Of a stretch of DNA of 64,000 nt, positions 50,370 through 59,969 are shown piece by piece. Position numbers and translations under genes: made by a program. Source of the stretch: Salsipaludibacter albus (GTDB lineage Bacteria > Actinomycetota > Nitriliruptoria > Nitriliruptorales > Nitriliruptoraceae). Position 1 is the stretch's first letter, and the number at the start of each line of letters is the position of its first letter. The notes under the pieces are model-generated. The model made no database searches and had not been told where the DNA came from. It saw only the letters and a program-made list of their open reading frames with translations. The stretch lies in NCBI RefSeq assembly GCF_019798055.1, contig NZ_JAHOPH010000007.1, positions 22,443 to 86,442 on the forward strand. Reading direction: 5' to 3'.

Positions 50370-52339
50370 TGGAAGTACGCCACGTCGGGGGTGGTCAGCG
50401 TCGGGACCACGAAGGCGCGGTCGAGGTAGCGGTTCGCGTGGTCGCAGGACGTCTCGGGGAGGAAGATGCACACGTGGCAGGCGGCACCGTGAAGCGTGCC
50501 GTCACCCTGTCCGTGGTCCATGCCGACGATGTTGCCGTTGGGCTTGTGGGACGCGCAGAACGGATCACTGCTGCAGATCTTGGCGTTGTCGATCGCCTCG
50601 TCGACCAACGGGCCGATGACCTCGGGGCGGCCGATGCTGACGAGTCCACCGAGAGTGCCCTCAGAGTCCGCTGCAGCCGTGTAGAGCAGGATGCCGGCCA
50701 TGGGGAAGTCGGCGCCCTCCGGCTCTTGGCAGTAGATGCGTTCGCGGATGGACGCCGTCGAGTACCCGGACCGGAGCGACACAGCGTTGATCAGCAAGTG
50801 AGACAGGGTGTGGAGCAGGACGAAACGGTTCGACTTCGCGCCACCGTCCTTGTCGAGCATCCGGCGCTGGCGCCATGCCTCGTGCGCGGCCTTCATGTCC
50901 TGGTGCCGGCCCTCTTGCCGGTCGCCGAGGCGCTCCTCCCACGTGTGGAGTGCCTGTTCGTCGAGCGTGATCATGACGCCTTCACCGCGCGACTGGGCCG
51001 CGGGTGCCCAGGTGGGAGGGTTGGCCGACAGCTTGGCGCGGACGACGGAGTCCGACCCTTCGTCGTTGGGGTCGTACGAGTCGAGCCGAGTGAACCCAGT
51101 GATCGCGACGACCTCACGCAGTCGCGTCGCGAGGTGGATGCCACCGAGCCTCACCCCGTATCGGCTCGCCCGAACGGGGCCGGCATCAGAAACGGCGAAG
51201 TCGATTCCATGATCGATGCCGCCCTTGGCGGTCAGGGCGGAGAACTCGGGTCCGAGCAGAGCGATCTCGCCTGGGTCATCTTCCTCGAGTTTGGCACGCT
51301 GCCGCTGGTACTCCTCCCACAGCTCGTCGAGGGTGTAGCCAGCACGCTTCTCGTCGAGCCAAGCGCCCATCGGGAACTTCCGCAGCTGCTCGGCCATCGC
51401 CCCCAGCTCCTCACGCGAGTCGATGTGTTCGAGGTCGCTCCACCGCGTCGTCACCACCCGCTCAACCGGGCGGGGCTCGGGGGGGATCGACAGCGCGGAT
51501 CGTCGGACCGAGAACCACATGTTCGACGCACCGATCAGCAGCGCGCGCGTCTCGGCACCACATCCCCTGGGGTCGTAGTCGTTGAGGTGGGGTCGCCCGC
51601 CGGCACACTCAGGTAGCGCACGCGATCCGTCGCGCCCGAATGCACTCACCAGCGAGCTCTGACCCCCACACGCATCGCACCTGACCCGCTGCGACGTCGC
51701 TCGCGAGACGTAGCCGGAGTCCAACAGCTTGAGCTGTTGCGCTCCCGCCCCGTCGGGACAGACGTGACCAGACTTCTTGTGTGCCCACTCCTCCCACGGG
51801 AAGTCATCGAGATGCCCCCTCTTGCAGGCGAGCACGAAGCGGACCGGCAACGCTCGGGCCTTTCCGCCCTTCATCTTCGGGCAGCGGGAGTGCCAGTAGC
51901 CGGACTCGTCGGGTCGGTAGAGCGGGATGTCGATGTCGAACAGCCCGTTCGGCTCGGCACGCGAGAGCGCGTTGCAGCGCGAGCACCTGAGCCATCGCGG
52001 GAAGGTCATCGCCCACAAACCCGTCCAATTGCCGGCGAGCGTGCGATTATCGCCTGCATCCTCCGACCACGGTGCGCCACGAAGTGCGGTGACCTGCGGC
52101 CCCATATCACGACGCACCAGCTGCAGCAATCGATCCTCATCGATCGGTACTGCGACACCCTTCTCCACCTGCCACGGATCCATCCCGGCTGCGTCCAGGC
52201 CCGGGATGACGACGGACATATATGGCAGCTCGACGATCGCGCCGGGCCCGAAGGTGTGCGTCGTCTGCGACGGACGGATCGTGCCGATCTTGACGGGATC
52301 TGGCTTCTCGTCCTTGTTCGGTGCGGGAGGGGGGCTCAT
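50366..52339 (-). CDS. drmB: DISARM protein DrmB (DUF1998)
   Basis: 657 residues. The N-terminus IRPSQTTHTFGPGAIVELP with a following V-x-x-G-L-D is the DrmB signature. Cys pairs (CSRCNAL, CDACGGQ, CPDGAG) indicate zinc ribbons, and the C-terminus carries DUF1998 cysteines (CSSDPFC, CHVCIFLPETSC). DrmB forms a complex with DrmA in DISARM. ATGA overlaps at both ends with drmA and drmC. Confidence 0.95.
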   Translation of the reverse strand: MSPPPAPNKDEKPDPVKIGTIRPSQTTHTFGPGAIVELPYMSVVIPGLDAAGMDPWQVEKGVAVPIDEDRLLQLVRRDMGPQVTALRGAPWSEDAGDNRTLAGNWTGLWAMTFPRWLRCSRCNALSRAEPNGLFDIDIPLYRPDESGYWHSRCPKMKGGKARALPVRFVLACKRGHLDDFPWEEWAHKKSGHVCPDGAGAQQLKLLDSGYVSRATSQRVRCDACGGQSSLVSAFGRDGSRALPECAGGRPHLNDYDPRGCGAETRALLIGASNMWFSVRRSALSIPPEPRPVERVVTTRWSDLEHIDSREELGAMAEQLRKFPMGAWLDEKRAGYTLDELWEEYQRQRAKLEEDDPGEIALLGPEFSALTAKGGIDHGIDFAVSDAGPVRASRYGVRLGGIHLATRLREVVAITGFTRLDSYDPNDEGSDSVVRAKLSANPPTWAPAAQSRGEGVMITLDEQALHTWEERLGDRQEGRHQDMKAAHEAWRQRRMLDKDGGAKSNRFVLLHTLSHLLINAVSLRSGYSTASIRERIYCQEPEGADFPMAGILLYTAAADSEGTLGGLVSIGRPEVIGPLVDEAIDNAKICSSDPFCASHKPNGNIVGMDHGQGDGTLHGAACHVCIFLPETSCDHANRYLDRAFVVPTLTTPDVAYFQ

Positions 52340-55300
52340 GTGTCCACCTCCTCGAGCTCGCCCTCGTCATCGATCGTCGCGATCCCCCTCCGCGCCGATG
52401 AAGTGGCCGCCGTGCCGAACTTGAGCGACGGTCGAGGTGGCGGCGGCAGCAACTTCGGGCGACGAACCAGCACGTTGATACCCGGCTCCACGTTCCGCAT
52501 CGACATCGGCATCGTCCAGACCCCCCACTCCCCCCCTTCCTCGGCCCGCTGGAGCAGCGGAACCAGATTGTCCTTGACCGAGTCCTTCCCCACCGCCTGC
52601 CACGCGATCGTGGTCGTGCCCCCCTGGCGGAGCTTCAGGTCGTCGAGTCGATCCTGGACGAGCGCCCGAACCCGCTCCACGACCTCGTGCGTTCCGTCTA
52701 CCTCTCGTGCGCGAGCGATGATCGCTTCGGCCACACCATCTGCTCGGGCGTCGTGGACGTCGAGGCGGTTCGCAGCGCGATCCGGGGTCCAGTCGTCAAC
52801 CTCACCGCGGAGGAGCGAGACGAGCACGGCAGTGAGCACGCGGTCGAGTGCTCGATCGGCGAACGGCGTGACCGACTGCGCCTCGACATGGCGGTAGAAC
52901 GTCGAGTGATAGTGCTCGAAGGTCTCCCAGTGCGACAGATCACGGGGCCTCGCCCAATTGTGGACAGTCAATACAAGTCCAGGTCCGTCGGAGGATCGGC
53001 CGACACGTGAAGACGATTGGATGTACTCGGCCGTGGTCTTCGGCTGTCCGGCCACGACCATCAGACCCAGCCGCGGGACGTCGACACCAACCGAGATCAT
53101 GTTCGTCGCCAGGACGAGGTCGGTCCCTCTTGGACTGCCGTCCTCGTCCGGTTGGTGTGGGCGGTTCAGGTCGTCCAGTGCCGCGCGGAGATCGGCGGAC
53201 CCCACGCGCGACGTGAGCTCGACGAGCTTCAGTGGCCAACGTTTCGCAGACCCATCCTTGAAGCGTGTGATGAAGCGGCTCGACAGGTAGTCGGACCGGT
53301 CCCGCATCGGCGTCCGGAGACGGACCGGGAGCTGGTCGTCAGCGATGCGCCGCATACTGGCCAGTTCACGGATCGCCGAGAAGTAGCCAACCGTCGTCAT
53401 CCATGGGTCAGCCGCGGCTCCGTGCTCCTCCCACTGCTTCTGAGCCGCGCCCATCACGGTCTGGAAGACGGCCGTTTCGGCCTCCTTGAAGCTTCGTCCC
53501 TGCGCGCAGATGCCGACGTACAGCCGGCCAGGCGCCTCTTCGGTGGGCACCTGGCGGGCGAAGAAGGTGTCGCGGACGTCGGTGACCTGGGGCGGGAAGA
53601 TCCGTGTGCCGCGGGCGAAGACCTGCCGGACCTGGTCGTTGGCTCGACGGATCGTCGCGGTCGAGGCGACGACCTTGGGGTGGACGGTCGAGCCGTCGAG
53701 CTGCCATGCCGACAGCCGGTCGACGGCGGTCTCGTACAGCCCGGAGATGGTCCCCAACGGACCAGTGATGAGGTGGAACTCGTCCTGGATGATCAGGTCG
53801 GGTGGCCGCAGCCGGAAGCCGTCGGCGACGGATGTGATCTGGGCCGTCGGATGGTGCGGGTCGGCCGGGTGGTGGGACTCGGCGGTGCACACCGCCGGGT
53901 AGCGAGCCGCCGGGTCGTTGCTGCGCCAGCCGTGCCGGGCGCAGCGCTGGCTCACGTGCCCGAACAGCATCCGGGCGTTGGGGTTCCATGGCAGCTGGGC
54001 GAACTTGTCGATGGTGCCGATGACGAAGGTCGGCAGGGTCCGGTAGACCTCGTCGTCGACCGTGACGACCGGGATGCCCTCGCCGGGCGCGTCGTCCTCG
54101 CAGAACGGACAGTCCTCGTTGGGGCAGTAGGTGACGGTCCGCTCGGTGTCGACGTTCTCCTCATGGGTCATGACGTGGAAGATCGAGGCGGTCGACCGGC
54201 CGCTCGGGTCGATGTCGGTGCCACACCACGGGCACGCGGACAGCTGGACCGGCGACGCTCCTGCGACCGTCTTACCGCCACGCATGTCGACGATGATCTT
54301 GCGGGCGTCGTCGGTGCGGTTCGGGGTCAGCGACCCACCGACGTAGAGCCCGAGCCGGAACGGCACCGACCCGAAAGCCCCCGGGTCCTGGCGGCGCACG
54401 AGCTCGGTCGCCGCGACCAGTGCCGCGGCACGCTCGAACTGCTGGGCCGTGAGCAGCCGCAGGGTGTAGCGCATCAGGACGGCGACACCGTCCGATCCGT
54501 CGAGCCCACCGAGGTCCCTCTTGAGCCGGCGCAGCGCGAACGTCGCAGAGACCAGCCCGAGGTAGGCCTCGGTCTTGCCACCACCCGTCGGGAAGAACAG
54601 CAGGTCGACGACCGCCGCGCCGTGGGCCCGATCCCGATGGTCCGGGCGGACGAGTGACGGGAGGTTGAGGAGGATGAACGCGAGCTGGAACGGTCGCCAT
54701 GACGTGTTACGAGCCGGGTCGGCGGCGAGCTCTTCGACGAGCTCCTCGACCGACCGCTCGTCAGCATCGCGCTGCCGACGGACGGCTTCGATCCGGAGCC
54801 GCTGCTCTCGCATGGTCGCGTTCGCGAACCGAAAGGCGGTCAGCGCATCGTCGTCCTCGGCAAGCAGGTCGATGCCAGCACGGATGGCCTCGGCGACCTC
54901 GTCGGCATCGTCGAGCGCATCCGCGGCCGCGTCAGCATGCTCCGCCAGGGCCGGGTCACCACTCACGGCGTCGCGCTGCCGCTGCAGCCATGTCCCGTAG
55001 CCGTCGGCCAGCGGTGCCAGCCACGCCTGCAGCTCAGACACTGGCACGGACGCGTCGGCGAGCCGCCCCATTTCGACGACAAGGTCGGCTAGCTCGGGCG
55101 TATCCGCTCCGCTCGCGGCCTTGGTGTTCGGGACCTCGTAGGTCGGAAGGAAGGTCGTCGCCAACTCGGACGCGCGTCCTGGAGCGTTCTCCCGATCCGG
55201 GACGGTCGGATGAACCGAGACCGCGTGGCCGCGTGCGATCTCGACCTGGTGCCTGTATTGCAAATCGAGCCGGGCCTGCTCCCGCTGGTCTGCACCGGCA

Positions 55301-55983
55301 CGCTCGACCCGACCGACGGCCTCGGTACGACCGACGAAGCCCGCCGTGCCGTGGGGAAGCCGCACGGTCAGCCGTGGCTGAAACAGCCAGGCACGGTCAG
55401 GGTTCTGCTCCGGCGCGTCGAGTCGGTTGCGGAGGAAGAGCGTGATGAGGCGGTGCCCGTTCGGGCCTGTCTCACAGCGGCCGCTGATCTCGACGACGCC
55501 GCCGACCGCAGCGATGTTCGACCCGAAAGTCTCGACCGGCACCGGCCCGTCGCGGTCCGGCAGCCCGATAGTTGCCGACTCGTCGCGATGTTCACGCTGC
55601 CAGACCAGCTTCTTGTTGCGCTGCCACTCGGGCCGGTCCTCTTCGGAGGTGGGGTTGTCAACCCGGTCGTACTCGCCCCACTCAGCCACGACCTCGAGCT
55701 GCGTCGTCCCCGGCTCCACCGCGAATGACAGCCCAAGCGATGAAGGGAACAGCGACACCTTTCCCGTCCCGGGATCATCAGACTCGTCCGCTTCCGCGGC
55801 ACCGAGGTCGACGTCCGGGTTCTCGTCGTCGTCCCGCTCTGGGTCGAGCCCGACCGTCCCCTCCGGCGCGAGCATCCCTACCAGATAGCGATCGCGCACG
55901 CGGTTGTCGTAAACGACCTCGTCGGTTTCTTCGCCCGGGCCGACAAGGTCGGATGTCACGGCGGCCGAGAGCCGACTCCTCAT
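52336..55983 (-). CDS. drmA: DISARM helicase DrmA
   Basis: 1215 residues. DrmA N-terminus AVTSDLVGPGEETDEVV. SF2 helicase core: PTGGGKTEAYLGL at about 464, DEFH about 735 (IIQDEFHLITG), zinc finger CPWCGTD ... CPNEDCPFC in between, and the conserved C-lobe LATNMISVGVDVPRLG and QSSSRVGRSSDGPG. DrmA loads on foreign DNA with DrmB. 4-nt overlaps with drmMI and drmB. Confidence 0.96.
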   Translation of the reverse strand: MRSRLSAAVTSDLVGPGEETDEVVYDNRVRDRYLVGMLAPEGTVGLDPERDDDENPDVDLGAAEADESDDPGTGKVSLFPSSLGLSFAVEPGTTQLEVVAEWGEYDRVDNPTSEEDRPEWQRNKKLVWQREHRDESATIGLPDRDGPVPVETFGSNIAAVGGVVEISGRCETGPNGHRLITLFLRNRLDAPEQNPDRAWLFQPRLTVRLPHGTAGFVGRTEAVGRVERAGADQREQARLDLQYRHQVEIARGHAVSVHPTVPDRENAPGRASELATTFLPTYEVPNTKAASGADTPELADLVVEMGRLADASVPVSELQAWLAPLADGYGTWLQRQRDAVSGDPALAEHADAAADALDDADEVAEAIRAGIDLLAEDDDALTAFRFANATMREQRLRIEAVRRQRDADERSVEELVEELAADPARNTSWRPFQLAFILLNLPSLVRPDHRDRAHGAAVVDLLFFPTGGGKTEAYLGLVSATFALRRLKRDLGGLDGSDGVAVLMRYTLRLLTAQQFERAAALVAATELVRRQDPGAFGSVPFRLGLYVGGSLTPNRTDDARKIIVDMRGGKTVAGASPVQLSACPWCGTDIDPSGRSTASIFHVMTHEENVDTERTVTYCPNEDCPFCEDDAPGEGIPVVTVDDEVYRTLPTFVIGTIDKFAQLPWNPNARMLFGHVSQRCARHGWRSNDPAARYPAVCTAESHHPADPHHPTAQITSVADGFRLRPPDLIIQDEFHLITGPLGTISGLYETAVDRLSAWQLDGSTVHPKVVASTATIRRANDQVRQVFARGTRIFPPQVTDVRDTFFARQVPTEEAPGRLYVGICAQGRSFKEAETAVFQTVMGAAQKQWEEHGAAADPWMTTVGYFSAIRELASMRRIADDQLPVRLRTPMRDRSDYLSSRFITRFKDGSAKRWPLKLVELTSRVGSADLRAALDDLNRPHQPDEDGSPRGTDLVLATNMISVGVDVPRLGLMVVAGQPKTTAEYIQSSSRVGRSSDGPGLVLTVHNWARPRDLSHWETFEHYHSTFYRHVEAQSVTPFADRALDRVLTAVLVSLLRGEVDDWTPDRAANRLDVHDARADGVAEAIIARAREVDGTHEVVERVRALVQDRLDDLKLRQGGTTTIAWQAVGKDSVKDNLVPLLQRAEEGGEWGVWTMPMSMRNVEPGINVLVRRPKLLPPPPRPSLKFGTAATSSARRGIATIDDEGELEEVDT

Positions 55984-58900
55984 ATCGAAGCGCCTTGACG
56001 CAGGTCAAGCTGGCCATCGGGTGCCTGCGCGTGGTTCAAGTCCAAGAGCCGCATGAGAAGTTCGGTTCTCTCATCTGCGCTTACGGTATAGAACGTCCCA
56101 AATCTGGTCTGGTGAAAGGAGTGATGGAGCGAAAGGTCATCCCAACGGAAGGCTGCTGCAACAGCAGAGTCAAGCTCGACGTGCTTGTCTCGGAGCTGCG
56201 CAATGAATGGCACTTCCGATCGGGGGTTGTGATACTCCCCGTACACGGTACTCAGGGTCAGTCCTTCTGCGTGCAAACGATCGCGTCTCCAGGCATTCAG
56301 GTCGTACATTAGGGCACCCACCAGTCGTCGTTCGACGGCGCCAGGGAACGGGAACGTGTTGAAGGTCGTGGAGACTGAGTAGCTGAGATCATTCTTCATC
56401 GTTGACGAGTATCGGTCGGCCCAAACTCTGTGGATTGTCGAACTCAGCAAACCTAGCACGCCGTAATCATCCGACGGAACAACAATCGCCTTGTGAGAGA
56501 AGACAGGACCAGTCTTAACCATCACAGGCATCACACGCGAACTGACTTGTGCCAGGACAATGGTCTCCTCCAGATGCGCAAGACGTTGGATCAATTCCGG
56601 CCGGCGACGCCCGTACTGCCACCACGATTCGCGCACCCGCCTCTCGGACACGGACTCTCGGAAGGGACGCACCCTCTCCGACACAATCCGATAGGGGACA
56701 GCAAACTCCTGAGCTTTCGCCTCCGGCCAGTCTTGGAAGTCAATGGCCCATTTGGCACCGATGTGATTCGGGTAAGCGTTGACCTCCCGCCCTCCGACGT
56801 AAGGCTTGATGACGGCTCGATTCATCACCGTCTGAAGCAGATCCTGTGCTTCCTCGTTGTCAAGAATGAAGCCGGATCCTCGAACATCCTGTCCCGGGAT
56901 CGCGGCGCCAGACTGCCGCGGAAGAGCGACGGGCCGCCCAGAAGTGCGACCAGACGGGTAAAGGTCCGACTCGATACCCGGCACGGTTCGCCCATCTAGG
57001 GTCCTTGCGGCCTCCCACGTCCCTGCCCACCAGACTAACGAGACGTGGACTGCAGCTGAGGACGGCCATGCAAAAGATGATATGGCTCGATAGATCACCG
57101 CCTGATCGCAGATGTGGTCAAGCGCGACAGATCTCGTGCCGCCTTGGGCGATAGTGTTGGTGGCCAGGAGGCCAGCACCGGCCGCGAGAGCATTTGCACG
57201 CGAGAAGAAGTAGGCCACAAGGTCGACGTTGCTACCTCGTCGCCCGGCCGCAACGTATTTCGTGATGTGCTCGGCGTAGTTGGCCCCATACGTCTTGGAG
57301 ATCTTCTTTCCGCCCAAGAATGGGGGATTTCCGATCATCGCGTCGAAACCAGACCGGCCATCATCCCATACTTCAGGGAACTCAAGCGGCCAATGCAGGA
57401 ATACCTGTCGGATTTTGTGGCCGCCTTCATCCTTCGTCATTCGCACCAAGGCCGCGCGAATTCGAGATCGGGTTTCCGGCCCATTCAATGTCTCCAACTC
57501 AGCCGTTAGTCCCGTCAACTTGGAGGCTATTTCCGCCGAACTCTGTCGAGCCGAGCTCAGGCAGATAGCTGTCACGGCATCAGCAAGGACTAAGAGCCCG
57601 TCGGCCTTGGCCAAGGCCGCGCGGTGAAGTCGCGCCTGCGCGAGTGCATCTGAGATGTCTCGAACCTTCAAGCTGCGAAGTTTCAGTCGAAGCTCGGTTG
57701 ACTTCGCAATCGCCTCTTCGATTGTGCGCTGCCACTCGTAGACGTTCTCATCAGCGAACAGCCCCCCGCCGTCAAACCCGAAGACGTCAGCGGTCGCGTC
57801 CAAGTGAAGACGGCGCAGTTGATCCAGCGAAGTTATCCCAAGCAGACTATCGCCGTGACGAATGGCGTGGTCGAGAAAGCTGAAGGGGGCGTCCCTGGCC
57901 ATCGTGATGAGCCAGAGCGAGAGCTTGGCCATCTCGACGGCCATGGGGTCGCGATCCACCCCGTAGACGCAGCGCGCGACGACAGCTCGACGCGCGTGGA
58001 CTCGGGCGTCCACGGCCTCGACGTCGGCCGCTCCGGAAGCCAGAGCTTCGGCCGACAGCTCGCCTGCCTCGACCCTGGCCTGCAAGAGCGCCTCGGCGAG
58101 GTAGCGAACGGCGGCGACGAGGATGGCGGCGGAGCCGACGGCGGGGTCGCAGATCTTGAGGTCGAGGATCTCCTGAGAGGCCTTGAGCTGCCACTTGGAC
58201 TCGTCGGCCTCGTTCTGGGGGCCCGGGTCGTAGATCAGCGGGTCGAGGGTGTGCTTGGCGATCTCGTCGGCGAGGCTGCGTGGGGTGTAGGCCGTACCGG
58301 AGTCGCGCTTGCTGGAGGTCTCGGTGACGTAGACGTCGCCAGGGAGGAACACCAGGGCAACGCCGCGGGCGTCGGTGCGCAGCAACGGGGCGTAGGGCGC
58401 GACGCGTTCCCGGAGGACCTCGTCGTTGGCGACGGCGACGTTGAGGGTCTGCGCGACGTCGCTGTCGGGGGCGAGGCCAGCTTCCATCGCGTTGTAGACG
58501 CCGCGTGCCTCGGCAGCGACGCCCAGGTCCGACAGCTGCTTGCCGAGTTCCTTGTCGGACTTGGCGTGCCAGCTCTCCATGTCGACGAGCGACACCTCTG
58601 GCTCTTCGCCGACCTTGCCGTACAGGCCGAGGACGGCGTCCTGCTCCTTGGGCACGATGACGGCGGAGTGGTCGAGGAGTGCTTCGTAGACGTGGCCGAT
58701 CTGCTCGACGTCGAGGCTGCGGAAGCTGATGCGCTGGCCGTTGGCGATCTGCAGGTGCCGCAGCACCGTCAGGACGGTGAAGTCGTCCACGACGCCGATC
58801 TCGAACTGCTCGAACCCATCACCGTCCGCGCTCGGAATACGCGCCTCGAGAAAGGGATGCTCGTCGGGATCGAACAGGTTGCCGCCGTAGGCCGGCAGCC

Positions 58901-59969
58901 GGAGGTCGTCGTGCTCGATTCCGGCGTGCACGGCACGGGACAGGGCCATCATGCGCTGCCACGCCCCGGAGCGGCGCTCCATCGCGGACCGGTTGCGGTA
59001 GGCGTCCGCGTCGAGCTTGTCCAGCAGCGTCGACATCGCGTACTGGTCGGCGTAGAGCTGGTTCTCCGCGACCGGGAGCAGCCCGCGCTCCTCCGCGACT
59101 AGCAGGAAGACGGTGCGCATCAGGACGCGGGTGGTGGCGGCATAGACCTGCTGACCGGTCAGCCCTTCGAGCAGCCGACCGCGGGAGGTCCGGTTCGCGC
59201 GGGAGACGGCGTTGACCAGCGCCTCGGCCGCACGGCGGACCTGCTTGCCGAGCGTGTCGGTGAGCTCGTGCTGGCGGTCCTGAGACAGCTCGATGAGTCT
59301 GGACAACGGGACAGTGCGGTGCAGCACCCGCTGCTTGTGGAGCAGGGCAACGAAGGCGTCGCGGGCGTGGCGGTCCTCGAGTCCGTTGACCGTCCACATC
59401 GCCGAGCCGGTCGTGCCGGTGACGACGTTGACGAGCAGGTGCTCGCTGCCGTTGGTGACCAGTGCGAGGTCGGCGCCTGCGTGCCGAGCCAGAAGCGCGG
59501 CCCGCTGGACCGGCGTGGAGACCCAGCCGTCGTGGTTGTGGGTCTGCGACGGCCGGATGTGAGCCGGGTCATCGGTCGCGTCGGGACCGCAGATCACGAC
59601 CATGCGCACGTCAGCCGGATCGTCGGGTGCGTGAACGGCGAAGTCGGCACGGACGCGGGCGCGGTAGATGTGGTGGTGCGCGGCGATGTCGGGAGCGGCC
59701 GTGAGGGTCTTGCCGTCCCGGTAGCCGAGAAGTTCGGTCAGCAGCGACGCGAGGCGGGCGCGGCGGCCGTCCCACGAACCATCGTCCCAGCCGTCGTCCT
59801 CCTCTGTCTCGGAGGCTGGAGGCGCCGTGAGCAGCGCCTTCTGTTCGGCGGACAGGCGGGTGGGCCAGTTCTCCCCGACCGTCTGCACGTCGAGGGCACC
59901 GGCGGCCAGGAAGGGTCCGTCCGGCACCAACAGGTCGATCCACCCGTGAGGTCCGTTCGGTTTAGGCAT
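55980..59969 (-). CDS. drmMI: Class 1 DISARM N6-adenine methylase-like protein, copy A
   Basis: 1329 residues from ATG 59969, which overlaps the stop of copy B by 8 nt. Residues 1-705 are virtually identical to copy B and include motif I (DPAVGSAAIL, about 607). Residues 706-1329 are divergent, with motif IV NPPF at about 880 (MIGNPPFLGG) and the C-terminal target-recognition part. The divergent half has clearly lower GC. Such large Eco57I-like methylases protect self-DNA in class 1 DISARM. Its different C-terminus implies a different recognition sequence from copy B. Confidence 0.94.
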   Translation of the reverse strand: MPKPNGPHGWIDLLVPDGPFLAAGALDVQTVGENWPTRLSAEQKALLTAPPASETEEDDGWDDGSWDGRRARLASLLTELLGYRDGKTLTAAPDIAAHHHIYRARVRADFAVHAPDDPADVRMVVICGPDATDDPAHIRPSQTHNHDGWVSTPVQRAALLARHAGADLALVTNGSEHLLVNVVTGTTGSAMWTVNGLEDRHARDAFVALLHKQRVLHRTVPLSRLIELSQDRQHELTDTLGKQVRRAAEALVNAVSRANRTSRGRLLEGLTGQQVYAATTRVLMRTVFLLVAEERGLLPVAENQLYADQYAMSTLLDKLDADAYRNRSAMERRSGAWQRMMALSRAVHAGIEHDDLRLPAYGGNLFDPDEHPFLEARIPSADGDGFEQFEIGVVDDFTVLTVLRHLQIANGQRISFRSLDVEQIGHVYEALLDHSAVIVPKEQDAVLGLYGKVGEEPEVSLVDMESWHAKSDKELGKQLSDLGVAAEARGVYNAMEAGLAPDSDVAQTLNVAVANDEVLRERVAPYAPLLRTDARGVALVFLPGDVYVTETSSKRDSGTAYTPRSLADEIAKHTLDPLIYDPGPQNEADESKWQLKASQEILDLKICDPAVGSAAILVAAVRYLAEALLQARVEAGELSAEALASGAADVEAVDARVHARRAVVARCVYGVDRDPMAVEMAKLSLWLITMARDAPFSFLDHAIRHGDSLLGITSLDQLRRLHLDATADVFGFDGGGLFADENVYEWQRTIEEAIAKSTELRLKLRSLKVRDISDALAQARLHRAALAKADGLLVLADAVTAICLSSARQSSAEIASKLTGLTAELETLNGPETRSRIRAALVRMTKDEGGHKIRQVFLHWPLEFPEVWDDGRSGFDAMIGNPPFLGGKKISKTYGANYAEHITKYVAAGRRGSNVDLVAYFFSRANALAAGAGLLATNTIAQGGTRSVALDHICDQAVIYRAISSFAWPSSAAVHVSLVWWAGTWEAARTLDGRTVPGIESDLYPSGRTSGRPVALPRQSGAAIPGQDVRGSGFILDNEEAQDLLQTVMNRAVIKPYVGGREVNAYPNHIGAKWAIDFQDWPEAKAQEFAVPYRIVSERVRPFRESVSERRVRESWWQYGRRRPELIQRLAHLEETIVLAQVSSRVMPVMVKTGPVFSHKAIVVPSDDYGVLGLLSSTIHRVWADRYSSTMKNDLSYSVSTTFNTFPFPGAVERRLVGALMYDLNAWRRDRLHAEGLTLSTVYGEYHNPRSEVPFIAQLRDKHVELDSAVAAAFRWDDLSLHHSFHQTRFGTFYTVSADERTELLMRLLDLNHAQAPDGQLDLRQGASI
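57853..59949. repeat. Direct repeat, copy A: shared N-terminal half of the two drmMI genes
   Basis: This 2,097-bp segment matches 61904-64000 at a constant offset of 4051 bp with no indel. I find only four mismatches: one near 57886 and a cluster of three at about 59027-59035. The right edge is the window limit for the second copy, so the repeat may be longer. Confidence 0.95.
59962..59969 (-). promoter_or_regulatory. 8-nt stop/start overlap between the tandem methylase genes
   Basis: ATGCCTAA on the minus strand holds the ATG of copy A and the TAA of copy B. A short GGA-rich stretch (ACAGGAA) lies directly upstream. This makes copy A translation dependent on ribosomes finishing copy B, which is consistent with balanced amounts of the two methylases. 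Confidence 0.8.

Noticed and set aside
57804..59102. Plus-strand open frames within the methylase genes, seen twice (also 61318-63153)
   Set aside because: They appear in both copies only because the DNA is duplicated; antisense to the conserved methylase coding frame.
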